DNA from: Portulaca oleracea
Taxonomy: Eukaryota > Streptophyta > Magnoliopsida > Caryophyllales > Portulacaceae
DNA: 64,000 nucleotides
Direction of reading: 5' to 3'
NCBI GenBank assembly: GCA_029582165.1
Contig: CM055883.1
Span: 18,694,501 to 18,758,500, forward strand
In this document: positions 20,918 through 31,550 of the stretch, piece after piece
Layout of the letters: each line of letters starts with the position of its first letter
Numbering within the stretch: the first letter of the stretch is position 1
Notes under the pieces: model-generated
The model's input: only the letters and a program-made list of their open reading frames with translations
What the model was told of the DNA's origin: nothing
Databases searched by the model: none
Program-made: the position numbers and the translations under genes

Positions 20918-22526
20918 TGTAGACACCGGAATTTGCATCGATATAATCCCAACTTATCAAAAGTGGGAATAAAACATTGAAGGCCGGATACATCATTGGG
21001 CCAATGTAGCAAGCAATGCAAAACAAACAAAACAGAAGCGGCCCAGTCCAACAGCAAAATCTGCACGGGTTTTATGTGAAGAGGAAGGCCCCAGAACCAA
21101 GGCAGGCCCAAGGCGCGCCCCGGTCCAGGGTTACAAACCCGCGCAGGGTTTCCTTCGCCCAAACGAATCGTTTTGTTGTGCCACGTCAGCGATCCGTGCC
21201 GATGGATTTTAAAACCCGCGCGGGGTTTACATTTGATAATCCGGCGCCAAAAATCATTTTTGATCATCAATCCCATGATATTAGCACCATGTGGGTTGAG
21301 CCTTGACCTTGACTTGATCCCTACGTGATTGCATGGCATGATCATGGGGATGTGTCCCCTTAATTTTCCCTCCTAAACCTCACCTTCTCCAACTATAAAT
21401 ACCCCCTCTATTCTTCCACTCATCTCTCCAACAACTCTCATAAACCACCTCTATTATTCTCATTTCACCAACTACCATCAACTAGTATCACCATTATACT
21501 CCCACCAACTTACACTATTACTTTATCCTTATACTCTCTTAAACCTTCCCCTACTATACTCATTCTCACCATCTCCTTACTCTACCAAAATCACCACTCA
21601 CGCCCTATCTTAATACCATTCCCATAATTACCCTTTCATCCATCAAGTAAAAGGAAATCAAGGGTTTTGATCGGCGCATTCGGATTCTTAAACCAACGAG
21701 GTTCGTCTTTTTGTTTCTTTTGTTATTGTTACTTTAATTATGTAATTCATATTTCATCTTCATTACTTGATCACATTTTTTGTAAATGAAAATCTCATTT
21801 TGTAATGCATGTTAAGAATATAAAGTTTCGAAATTAATTAAACTTCTCCCCGCTTTATTTCATTTTAATGTCAATTTTAGTAGAGTCCGTTTTCTAACGG
21901 GCGAATTCAAGAATCTTTATAATTCTTGAATTCGTAGCCTTACCCCCGAACTTAGAATCAAGTTTCGTAGACCGGAGTTACTTTTATTATTTTTACGGTT
22001 TGTCGGTTTCCTTAAATTGGCTAGCGACTCTTTACTTTTTTTTATAATCCGTTTAATTATTTAAACACTTGAATATGCTCTAAAAATAATTAAAAATGAC
22101 TTAATATTTCTCAATTCACTCAAGGTTTAAACCGAGAGAAAATGGGTCATGAAATGATAAAACCCGCACGGGTTTTATGGTTTCTGATTCATTTTCTCTG
22201 GCCCGGGAAAACAAATGGTCCGGCCCAACGACAGACAAAACCCGCGCGGGTTTTGGCTGCTGTTGGCGGCCCAATTGCTTTCTTCTGGGACTGAGTCATT
22301 GTTTGGGCCAATCTAGAGTTATCTTTAATATATTTCTGGCGTAATTCAAATATTTAAATAAAAAAAAACGGATTTGTAAAGAAAATAAAATTTCACCACC
22401 CCGAAAATGAATTTCGAAATTACAAACATCCTTATTTAAGGATTAAGCAACCTTAGTCGGCTCCCGATCACTTAAGTAGCGCATCCGAGAACAATTTCCC
22501 CGAACGGGAATTTTCCGCGTCCTACA
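20918..22526 (+). repeat. 3' LTR of E2 (Tat type)
   Basis: 1609 bp, from TGTAGACACCGG to GCGTCCTACA. It carries three AAACCC/GGGTTT dyads in U3 (21057-21073, 21135-21151, 21211-21228), a TATAAATA box at 21395, and two more dyads near the 3' end (22159-22176, 22237-22254). The right edge is set by the sudden switch at 22527 to the integrase sequence of E3 read on the other strand. With the 5' LTR out of the window the boundaries rest on one copy. Confidence 0.8.
21395..21402 (+). promoter_or_regulatory. TATA box of the E2 LTR
   Basis: TATAAATA followed by CCCCCTC, in a C/T-rich stretch typical of plant LTR promoters. It marks the U3/R border about 480 bases into the LTR. Confidence 0.65.
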
Positions 22527-24085
22527 ACCGCCACTAAAATGTATTGATAACCTCGTGATGACGGAAAGGGACCCATGAAATCCAATCCCCATACATCGAA
22601 AACCTCTACCTCAATAATGAAATTCAATGGTGCTTCATTCTTCCGGGAAATATTTCCAGACCTTTGGCATTTGTCGCATTGCTTGACGTGGCGATGGGCA
22701 TCGCAAAAGAGAGTCGGCCAACAATAACCGGCTTGTAAGACTCTCGCAGCCGTCTTTTAAGAGCCACCATGATCTCCAACCAGGAATTCATGGCAATGTG
22801 TCAAAACAGATTTCACCTCGCTCTCGGGTAGACATCGTCTATACATCCCGTCGTTTCACAACCGGAATAGGAATGGATCGTCCCAAAAGAAATGTTTCAT
22901 GTCGTAAAAGAACTTCTTTTGATGAGGGGTCACATTTGGAGGAATCACCTCACTAGACAAGTAGTGTATCATGTCGGCATACCACGGGTGAGAATGCTTG
23001 ATGGCCATGAGTTGCTCATCCGGAAAAGAATCCACGATCGGTTGGGTATCCTCCAAATCAACTAGGATCCTCGATAGATGATCGGCTACTACATTCTTCG
23101 TGCCGGCCTTGTCGCGAATTTCCAAGTTGAATTATTGCATAAGCAAAACCCACCGAATAAGCCTCGGCTTCGTTTTTTTCTTCCCCATCAAGTATTTAAT
23201 CGCAGCATGACCCGTGTAAACCACCACCTTGGAGAACATAAGGTATTGCCGAAATTTGTTGATAGCAAAGATGATTGCCAAAAGCTCCTTCTCCGTGGTC
23301 GTGCAATTCTTCTGTGCACTATCAAGCGCATAGCTTGCATAGTAGATAACTCTTGGCTTCTTCTCAATGGTTTGAGCCAAACACGCTCCCACTGCGAAAT
23401 CGCTTGCATTGGCCATAATTTCGACGGGTAGTGTCCAATCCGGAGGTTGAACTACCCGAGCGGAAACCAAGGCTTGCTTTAACCTATAAAATGACTCAAG
23501 GCATTCATTAGTAAAAGAGAATGGGGCATCCTTGCACAAGAGATCAGTTAATGGTCGAGCGATTTTGGAAAAATCCATGACGAACCGGCGATAAAAGCCG
23601 GCATGGCCAAGGAAGCTACGCACCCCCTTAACAGAAACTGGGGGTGGTAGGCGCTCTATAACCTCAACTTTAGCCCTGTCCACTTCGATGCCCTTAGAAG
23701 AAATTAAATGACCCAACACAATACCTTCTTCCACCATGGAGTAGCATTTCTTCCAATTAAACACTAAGTCAACTTCCTCAAAACGGGTTAGAACTTTCTC
23801 CAAATTCAGCAAACAATCATCAAAGGTATTACCATAGACAGAAAAATCGTTCATAAAGACTTCCATGCATTGTTCAATGAAATCACTAAAGATAGCCATC
23901 ATGCAACGTTGAAATGTCCCCGGTGCATTACACAACACAAAAGGCATGCGACGATAAGCAAAAGTACCATACGGGCAAGTGAAAGTAGTTTTCTCTTGAT
24001 GTGCGGGATGGATTGGAATTTGAAAGAAACCCGAGTACCCATCTAAAAAACAGAAATACGAGTGACCCGCCAACCTTTCCAACAT
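22527..24085 (-). pseudogene. pol: E3 pol: RT C-terminal half, RNase H, integrase zinc finger and core start
   Basis: The RT part (24085 onward) reads [20 protein letters not shown] and [12 protein letters not shown]. The catalytic box is FMNDFSVYG instead of the usual FMDDFSVYG: the AAC codon is at 23849-23851, so one of the two metal-binding aspartates is lost. RNase H follows ([30 protein letters not shown]), then NVVADHLSRI. Integrase has H...H and C-D-K-C near 22790-22660 and FDVWGLDFMGPFPSSRGYQY, then ends at the E2 junction. Frame breaks lie near 23130 and 22855, plus an in-frame stop in the zinc finger. It was a functional-type Athila pol and is now dead on several counts. Confidence 0.85.
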
Positions 24086-25740
24086 CTAGTCAATAGAGGG
24101 AAGAGGGAAATGGTCTTTCTTTGTTATTTCTTTTCACTCTTAATCACAATCATTCCACCCTTCTTGGGTACATACTGAACCGGGCTTACCCATTCTCTAT
24201 TTGCAATGGGGAAGATGATCCCAGCAGCTAACAACTTTACTACTTCATTCTTAACTACCTCTTGCATATTGGGGTTTAATCGATGCTGGGGTTGCCTAGT
24301 TGGTTTTGCATTCTCTAACAAGTCAATTGAATGCATGCATATAGAAGGAGGCAAACCCTTCAAATCCTCTATTTTATAACCTAAAGCACCCCTATGCTTT
24401 CTAAGCAAATCAAGCAACTTGGATAAATCATAATCATGCAATTTCGCATTCACAATGGCAGGACAAGACTTCTCATCATCCAAAAAAGCATATTGTAGGG
24501 AAGGGGGTAGAGGTTTAAGCTCTAAAAGAATAGAGGATTTAATTTGAGAAGAAGACATACCCTTGTAGATCACATCTTGAATCTCCATGCACTCAATATG
24601 GGGCTCGTCAATAATAATCTCCTCATGCGTTGGTGATGAAACAAGAAGGTTGGTGAAGAAGGTAATATCTGTGTCGTCGGTCTCAAATTGGAAAGATTCC
24701 AAGAGGCAAGCCCCCAAAGAATCATCGCAAGTAGACTCAAGTAGATGACAGTCCTCAATATATTCATCAACAAGGAACTCCATCATATCAATAGCATAGC
24801 ACAAGTCCCCATATGAAGGACCTTTCAATGAACCCTCGAGGTTAAAAATGATGCTTTCATCACCGACATTTAGCAACATGCTACCATGCTTCACATCAAT
24901 TATCGCTCCCGCCGTGGCAAGGAACGGCCTTCCCAAAATGATTGGAATGTTGTTGTCTTCCTCCATCTCCAAAATCACAAAATCACACGGAATCAAAAAT
25001 CGCCCCACTTGGACCGGGATGTCCTCCAATATTCCAAAAGGTCTTCGCACGGAACGGTCGGCCAATTGGAGATTAATTGTTGTAGGAGTGAGATCGTCGA
25101 GATTCAACTTCTTGCAAATCGAATAAGGCATGACGCTTACACTCGCTCCTAGATCGCAAAGAGCACGACCAATCCGCATGTCACCAATGGTGCAAGGAAT
25201 AGAAAAACTTCCGGGGTCGGCTAAATTCTCCGGTGATTTGTTATCAATAATAGCACTACAATCCGCTGTTAAATGGATCGTAGATGTCTCTTGAATCCTT
25301 CTTTTGCTTGTGAGAAGCTCCTTCAAATGCTTCTTGAAAGATGGGACCTCGCAAATACCATCAAGAAATGGAATGTTCACATAAAGCTTTTTGAGCATCC
25401 CAATGAACTTTGAAAACTTCGCATCAGACTTGGGCATTGCTAACCGCTCGGGAAAAGGAACCGGCGGTAGCTTTGGCTTCTCAATGGTTTGGATCGACTC
25501 TTCTTCCAGCATCTTTCCTTTCCCTTTCCTTACCTTCTCCATCTCCTCTCTTTCTTTACTAGATTCTTCCAACTCCTCCTCATGAACTCCATCATCTCCC
25601 TTACCCAAAACAAACTCACTCTCCCACTCCTCTATCAAATCTTCCTCCTCCGTGACATCTATCACATCACCCTCATTGTCACCCAAAACATCCTCTTCCA
25701 CCATCTTAGGGCCCTCAATCTCCCTACTCTCCTCAATGTA
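24086..25740 (-). pseudogene. pol: E3 gag C-terminus, aspartic protease and RT N-terminus
   Basis: An acidic linker (25704-25500) leads to PPVPFPERLAMPKSDAKFS. The protease core is ALCDLGASVSVMPYS, then FGILEDIPVQVGRFLIPCDF and IILGRPFLATAGAIIDV. A 200-residue linker follows (ELKPLPPSLQYAFLDDEKSC), then RT starts with LNPNMQEVVKNEVVKLLAAG and WVSPVQYVPKKGG. Compared with E4 (31620-31700), about 80 bases near 24122 are deleted. They remove the WRMCIDYRQLN segment that contains the first catalytic region of RT and shift the frame. Confidence 0.85.
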
Positions 25741-25826
25741 GTAACATTAAGTTGCCCTTTCAGATTTGGTTGGGGTTGGCTAGGAAGAGACTGGATGGGT
25801 TTAGATTGTTGTGCCATTTGAGCCAA

Positions 25827-27170
25827 TTATAACTCAAGGTTCTTGATGCGTGCTTGGTGTCTATCTTGAGCTAAGGACATCTTATCTTGAGTTAAGGATA
25901 TCTTTTCTTGAGCTAAGGAGATCTTTTGTAGGATTTGCTCAATGGAAAATTCTTGTTGTGGTGGTTTGAGTGCTTGGGAAGTTTGACCTTGGTGAGGGTT
26001 TTGGTGGTATTGGCGGCGGTTTTGATTTGGGAAACCGGGGGGTGGGTTTTGGTTTAGTGGAGCTTGTTGGTTGTAGGCATAATTCCAATGAGGACGAACG
26101 GAATTTTGATTGGAATAGGAGAGGTTATTGTTAGGATATATGGCTTGGACTTGCTCCACTTGATACTCTTCACACCGTTTCAAAGAATGTGGCCCTCCAC
26201 AAAAATCACTTACAAGAACTCGGGAATCCGAAATAAGCATAGGTACTTCTTGCGCTGCCTTTACTTGCGTCGTAGTCTCTTCCAAGGCCGTCTTCTGTTG
26301 CTTCTCTAGAACGGCATTCTTGAGAAAATTAATAGGAGGATTGCTTTTTAGAGAAGGATCATGTCTTGGACCACAGTCGCCTCCCCAATGTGGAGAGTTT
26401 TGAGATAACTCATGGAGAAACATGTTTGCTTCCTCCACCGTCTTCTTGAAGAACATGCCCCCCGAAGCATGGTCAATGGATTCTCACAAAGAACTACTCA
26501 ATCCGGAATAAAAACGATGCAATAATAGCCAATCCTCAAGATTGTGGTGTGGACACCTCCGTTGGAGACCCTTGAATCTCCCTCATGCTTCGAATAACGA
26601 CTCATCGGACTCTTGCTTGAAGCTCATGATGGCTTGCCTCAACCGACACGTCTCATCATTGAGGAAACACCTTTGAAGAAAGTCGTGGCTAAGGGCCTCC
26701 CATGTAGAATAGGTTCCCGGCCGGCACGTGTTAAGCAACAATAGTGCTTTCCCCTTCAAAGTGAGAGGAAAAACGCCAGATTCATGTATTCGGCGGAGAC
26801 TCCATTCATTTGTACGAAACCGATGCGTTGCTCGAACTTGTTCATGTGGTCGATAGGATTTTCATGCTCTCCTTCATCGTACAGAGTGTTCTCGAATATC
26901 TCCAATAAATATGGCTTGAACTTGAACGATGCGGTTGGTGGTAATGCAGGTAATATAATAGGATTGCCTCCCGTACCCGACGATGGTAAGGAATATGATG
27001 CTAAGGTACGGGGTGGATCTGGCTCTCCGTCAGACATTGGAATTTCGATCGTCTCTCGCTTCCTTTGTCGTCTTCTTCGTCTCGAAGCGGCATTAGCTTG
27101 GCGAATAATGCTCTCCGGGTTCGGATTCGGTGGAGTTATAGGCGTTTGGCCTCGTCAAGATCGAGTCCGC
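25827..27170 (-). pseudogene. gag: E3 gag
   Basis: The start region reads MSDGEPDPPRTL (27037), with in-frame basic codons upstream to about 27168. Capsid motifs are FKFKPYLLEIFENTLYDE, HENPIDHMNKFEQRIGF and SLYSGLSSSL-like. A frameshift near 26756 and stops around 26580 and 26490 break the middle. The C-terminal frame (26456-25827) contains the FCGGPHSLKRCEEY zinc-knuckle-like motif, an Asn/Gln/Pro-rich stretch and a short heptad-like run of SLAQxK repeats. The same gag, with different damage, is in E4. Confidence 0.82.
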
Positions 27171-27288
27171 ATGCACAAAAGGAACAAAAAGAAGAATCAA
27201 ATTCCCAATAACAAAGGATAACAAATCTCTAGCAACTGAAATGATCTTAAACAACCTAAAGACAAAAAGCTAAGCTAGGTGCGCTTGC

Positions 27289-27306
27289 TCCCCGGCAACG
27301 ACGCCA
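27289..27306 (-). promoter_or_regulatory. Primer binding site of E3, tRNA-Asp type
   Basis: On the minus strand TGGCGTCGTTGCCGGGGA begins five bases after the LTR end. It has one mismatch to the consensus seen at 53194. Confidence 0.85.
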
Positions 27307-27311
27307 TTTTG

Positions 27312-29380
27312 TGTAATAGTGGTTTAGTGGACCTCAGTTTTTGTTAGAGCTGGCAAAATTCTGTACAACCCAGATTACCCGAATTGTCCGACCCGGAAAA
27401 AACAGGGTCTGGACATAGATTTTTCGTCCGAATTTTTATATTGACCGAATTGACCGAATGTTCGGACATAAAATTTCTCTTTTTTCTATTGTCCGAACCC
27501 GATTTTAGCTTCGTCCGAATTGTCCGACCCGGTTTGACCCGAAATAAATCCGGGTCCGGACATAAATTTTTCGTCCGAATTTTGACATTGTCCGAATTTG
27601 TCCGACCAGGATTTACCCGAACCCGGATTTTTGCCAGCGCTAGTTTTTGTCATTCTTTCTCAGGGAGCTAGAGGCCTTGGCTAGAACTAATTGACTCTAG
27701 GTGAGGTTTAGGATCACAAGATAACAAGAGGTTTATGGTGACAAACAGAACAAGCACAACTATGGTTCAGTCAAATTGGAAACAATGGGTGTTGGGAGAT
27801 TTCGGGACGCAAACCGTAATAAGGATGAGGGTTTCGCAACTAGAAAGCGACAAGATAGCAGAATCAAGTGACAATCCCGTTAGAATAAACCCACCAGATT
27901 TCCCTTTTCAAGGATAATCCGGATTAACTTCCTACAAGCCCACGGCGGACCCGGAGGGTTAAAGAAACAGGACTCTCTAGTTAGCTTCTATTCGCTTTCG
28001 TGAATAGAATACTAACTATCCCAATTCCAACCTTCCAACTCAAGTGTTGGATGTATTCGGGGTCTTTCGTATCCCAAATACATCCTACTTGAGGGAAGAA
28101 TAGGAGTGGGAAATTGATTCCACTACAAATTACCTCCTAAAATTGCTAACCCAATCCAAATGCGCCATTTACATCCTTAGTTTCTCCCTAACCCATAAGG
28201 GTTCTAGCCTCTAATCATCTTATCTAACATGCTAACAACAATAATAACTTCATTCATACTTAAAAAAGATATTCAAAACAACAATAACCACAATCAACAA
28301 ACACCAAGTAATTCTAATAACAAAAAAAAAACAGAGATTAAAGAGTAAATGATAAACTAAAGAGAATAAGAGTTAAGAAATGCTCATTAATTTGATGCCA
28401 AAGCAAGATGCTCCAGAATAATAAGAGTCCAATGCTCCAATAATAAGATAAGTCTTCAAAACTTCAATAAGAATCCAATGAAATCTAGTGCAAGAGCAAT
28501 AATCCAAGTATAATCACTCACAAATCACTAAGGAATTACTCTAATTGAAAGCTAAAATGTTTCTAAATGTGATAGAATATGATAGAATATGATAGAATGT
28601 ATGATAAAGTGTGTGATAATCTGCTAAAAGACCTAATAGCAATATATATATGCAAAGTTAGTTACTCAAAACTCATCACTTCACTCCGCAGGAAAATCGT
28701 AATCTGCAGGGGACCGTAGGCACGGTCTCCCAAGACCGTGGGTACGGTCCTGCGTAGCGAACTGCAGATTTCGCTTCACTTCATAACATAGTAGGAACGG
28801 TGTGTCATGACCGTGGGCACGGTCTGGCGCTTTAGGTCAGGCGAAATTTCTCTCCTTCGCAGCACCGTGGGTGCGGTCTCCCAAGACCGTGGGTACGACC
28901 TTGCTCGGTCTCCTCACCTTCTGCTCATACTTTGCACCCACCGTAGGTACGGTCATCATGACCGTGGGCACGGTGCTGCTCGGCCACAAGGATGTTCTGG
29001 GCGTAGCGCCCACTACATAAGTGGTGACGGGGGCTACGCCTTGATGCGTGTGACAGCGAACGGACGATAGGAGGGTAGCGCCCGCTACCTTGAGCGTGGC
29101 GGGGGCTACGCCTTGGTGGACTTCAGCAAAACCATTATCTTTTGAGCCACTCGACACATCCGGCCTTTCCGCTTCCTTCGCCTTTGACTCAACCAAGACT
29201 TGGGAAATCTTGGGATTCCCAAAATAGTTGCAAAATGGCCCTTTTTACCATGTTTTGAGTAAAAACTCCTAAATCTACAAAATATCCAAAAGCGTATTAA
29301 AATTTATTTAATTAAACTACCAAACAAGTCAAAAGCCTAAGGATTTAGGCGGTATTTAGGCACAAAATTGGGTCTAAACA
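27312..29380 (-). repeat. 5' LTR of E3, 2069 bp including a MITE
   Basis: Minus-strand ends are TGTTTAGACCCA (29380) and CACTATTACA (27312). U3 carries GTAGCGGGCGCTAC-type dyads (29020-29095) and several GACCGTGGGTACGGTC-type dyads (for example 28712-28727 and 28734-28749). A TATATATAT box lies at 28643-28651. Without the 306-bp MITE and its duplication it is 1763 bp, close to the 1660-bp LTR of E4. Confidence 0.88.
27345..27642. mobile_element. hAT-like MITE, 298 bp, inside the E3 LTR
   Basis: Terminal inverted repeats TAGAGCTGGCAAAA and TAGCGCTGGCAAAA (right end reversed) are flanked by the 8-bp duplication GTTTTTGT (27337-27344 and 27643-27650). The sister LTR at 36156 has the empty site (cggttttgtcgttc). 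The inside is made of repeated GTCCGACCCG/CGGGTC-like words and has no reading frame. The 8-bp duplication and the TGGCAA termini point to the hAT superfamily. Confidence 0.9.
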
Positions 29381-29501
29381 GTATTTCTTCGGGAATACGG
29401 TAGTGACGCTCATTAAGAGTTTGAGTCTTCCGCTAAATTTTCCCATTAACGTTAGTTTGACTTTGACTTTTCCATAATTGAATTACCGTGGCGTTACATA
29501 A

Positions 29502-29513
29502 TGGTATCAGAGC
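29502..29513 (+). promoter_or_regulatory. Primer binding site, initiator tRNA-Met type
   Basis: TGGTATCAGAGC, the perfect 12-base complement of the plant initiator tRNA-Met 3' end, lies three bases after the LTR end at 29498. Confidence 0.9.
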
Positions 29514-30044
29514 TTTGAGTTACCACCTGGTAGCTCTTAAGTGTCTATTAGGTTTAAGTTAGAACTTAGGATGCTACGTTCGGAGTGATGTGTGTAGGAT
29601 CGGGGAACGGGATGTGTGTCTTTTTCCTTGTTTCATTTTGTGTTGAAATTGCTTGCTTGTTCGTTATTGACATATGTTGGTTGGAAAACTACCACCTTTG
29701 CTATGAGCACAAGACTCTAGCTCCTCTGAAAGATTTAAAAACCCGAGGTGGGTACGGAATATAGCCCCGAGGAGGGCCTGAAACCAGAAGAAGACCTTTG
29801 ATGTGAATTCGGAGGCTAAAAGAGGACCTGACCTAAGAGGAGCAGCCGCATCATCGGAGATTCCAGGTTGCTGAGAGACATCGCTTCGCAGAAAGAATGT
29901 CCTTTTAGTAAAATGGTATAAGCCATAATTGAAGCCATCTAGGAAGTCGTGGAGGATAAAAGATCGAGGAAACCACACCTATTAAACACATACATAAGAT
30001 GCGCCGAGTTTTCGAGGACGAAACTCTTTTGAAGAGGGTAATGA
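29514..30044 (+). other. Internal region of E6 without coding
   Basis: Only about 530 bases separate primer site and LTR, with no gag or pol motif in any frame. It is either a deletion derivative or a small non-autonomous element. The last 35 bases hold the CGAGGACGAAACTC word and the GAAGAGGGTAATGA polypurine-like run. Confidence 0.6.
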
Positions 30045-31286
30045 TGTAAAACCCCAAATTTTGATTAAGGCCGCTGTGAGTTCCGTCTGACAGACCGTTG
30101 GTGTTGAGTTTAAGTTTCGAGGACGAAACTTCTTTAATTTTTTGATGTAAAACCCTGAAAAATTCAGACGCGTTAACCGTGACGTCGTTAATAATCTAGT
30201 TTGACTCCGTTAATTTTTTGAGAATTTTTGGCGATTAATTCTGCTAACACTTGAGCTCGTAGGATCGTTGAGAGAGTAACAAGGGTATTTTAGTAATCTT
30301 ATATGTGCATTGGGGTTGCACGAGAGTAGGGGTATGTAGGTAATTTCATGTATGTTATTGGATGAGTTATGTGTTTACTTTTAATTTAATTATGTGTCTA
30401 TTATTATTATTATTCATGTGAGTATTTTTTTTTAGTTAATTTTAAGATACTTTGGAGATTTTGAAAAATCTAATAGTATAAATAATTAATTAGTTTCAGC
30501 TGGGTTAATTTTATAATTTTTTTGAATTTTCCTTGTAATTAATTATTGGTATAAATACCCCTTTTGAGCCAAACCCTAGATTTTATTAAATAAACCCCAC
30601 CGTCCCTCCTTTCCTTTTTCTTCTGTGTTGCGCGATGCAAAGCCGATCCCAACCCCCTTATTTCCTCTCTCTCAAACCCTACCTCCACCCCCTTTTCGCC
30701 CTATCCCCCACCAGCGACCAGCAGCTTCTAGACCTCCCGACCACTGTTGGCCGCCTCCATGCATTACCCTCGACGACCGTAAACCACCAACCGCAGTCGC
30801 CGACCACCGGAGCAGTAGTGGAAGGCTTCCGAAGTAGGGCTACCCCGGTTGTGCTGCGGTGTTGCCACCCCTGTTCGGCCACTTCCCAACCCCTCTCTGG
30901 ACATCGTCGGCAACGACCAATACCACCTGAAGACTGCATGCAGTCCCGACAACGTCCATCACCCACCTCCAAGGTCACCGAAGCTGTCTTCGCGGTTGGA
31001 GGAGCCCCAAGTACGCTCGTTGCCCTGTTAGTGCTGCAAGTGTTGCCGCTGCCGCTACTATTTGCGTGACCCCTTCACCACTCCCGGCCACCACACCACC
31101 TCCTCCCCGCTGTTCCGGAGCCGCTGTCGCTGCCAGTCACCTGCCTCAGCCGTCCTCCCTCTATTGTTTTTGGGTATAAACTCCAACCTCGGTTCTAGCT
31201 ACGTGTTCGGTAGTAATTACGTATGGTACTGTGTGCTATTTACATTTACGTGATTCATATGATAATCCTGCATCACTAACTATAAC

Positions 31287-31355
<69 letters not shown>

Positions 31356-31550
31356 GATTATTGTTGTTGTTATTATCGTCGTCGTCGTTGTTGTTATTAT
31401 TATTGTTGATATTGTCATGTTTTAAATATGATATGTTGATAAATGATTTAGCTTCACTATTGATTGTTATTATTATTATTAGGCCTTGTTTAAAAAGGTT
31501 TTTGGGTTATCTTCCGTTAATAGATTATTGATATTATCATGTTTTAAATA
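30045..31550 (+). repeat. 3' LTR of E6 with duplicated start, truncated at its 3' end
   Basis: TTCGAGGACGAAACT...TGTAAAACCC occurs twice, with LTR starts at 30045 and 30146, 101 bases apart. TATAAATACCCC is at 30551. After it comes a C/T-rich leader-like stretch (30590-31200) with chance frames. A (TTA/ATT)n microsatellite lies at 31281-31360. The last 120 bp expected from the 5' LTR are absent; the sequence switches to E4 pol at 31550. Confidence 0.6.
31281..31415. repeat. ATT/GTT trinucleotide microsatellite
   Basis: About 65 bases of pure ATT repeats with one TCA interruption run from 31281. They are followed by diverged ATT, GTT and GTC units to about 31405. Confidence 0.95.

Larger units (their letters stand above)
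3568..22526 (+). mobile_element. E2: Tat-lineage Ty3/gypsy element with antisense extra genes (nested host of E1 and TR-GAG)
   Basis: The visible parts in order are: pol 3' half (3568-5652); two genes on the opposite strand (7278-6138 and 19809-8228, the latter split by TR-GAG at 10188-18403); a roughly 50-bp minisatellite (20459-20825); a polypurine tract; and a 3' LTR (20918-22526). Two RNase H domains in one pol, a TGTAGACACC LTR start, a subrepeat array before the polypurine tract and antisense extra ORFs are together characteristic of the Tat lineage. The right end interrupts the integrase gene of E3 at 22526/22527. The 5' LTR, gag, protease and most of RT lie to the left of E1, outside the window. 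Confidence 0.8.
22527..29380 (-). mobile_element. E3: Athila-type element with protease, RT, RNase H and integrase start
   Basis: Minus-strand order: 5' LTR (29380-27312, containing a MITE), primer site (27306-27289), gag, protease, RT, RNase H, integrase N-terminal zinc finger. It stops inside integrase at 22527, where E2 is inserted. The rest of integrase and the 3' LTR must lie left of the window. E4 (31551-37815) is a sister copy and E8 a pol-less relative with the same LTR ends. E3's own 5' end lies in a remnant LTR of E6 (29381-29498). Confidence 0.88.
29381..31550 (+). mobile_element. E6: small tRNA-Met-primed LTR element, both ends truncated
   Basis: A 118-bp LTR end (29381-29498, ...GTGGCGTTACA) precedes a primer site. 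A short internal region with no pol runs to 30044, and an LTR starting TGTAAAACCC at 30045 or 30146 follows. The words TTCGAGGACGAAACT immediately before the LTR are typical of the pol end and polypurine zone of Del/Tekay-type gypsy elements (from memory). E3 cuts its 5' LTR and E4 joins its 3' LTR. Confidence 0.65.

Noticed and set aside
28807..29196. Frames across the E3 LTR dyads (about 120 codons), also at 37302 and 41234
   Set aside because: They recur because the LTRs are homologous. They consist of translated dyad modules and change frame between copies.
30635..31069. 144-codon Pro/Leu/Arg-rich frame
   Set aside because: Lies in the C/T-rich leader of the E6 LTR, overlaps several other open frames in both strands and shows no motif. 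It is a composition artefact.
31231..31425. Poly-isoleucine frames on both strands
   Set aside because: Pure translation of the ATT microsatellite.
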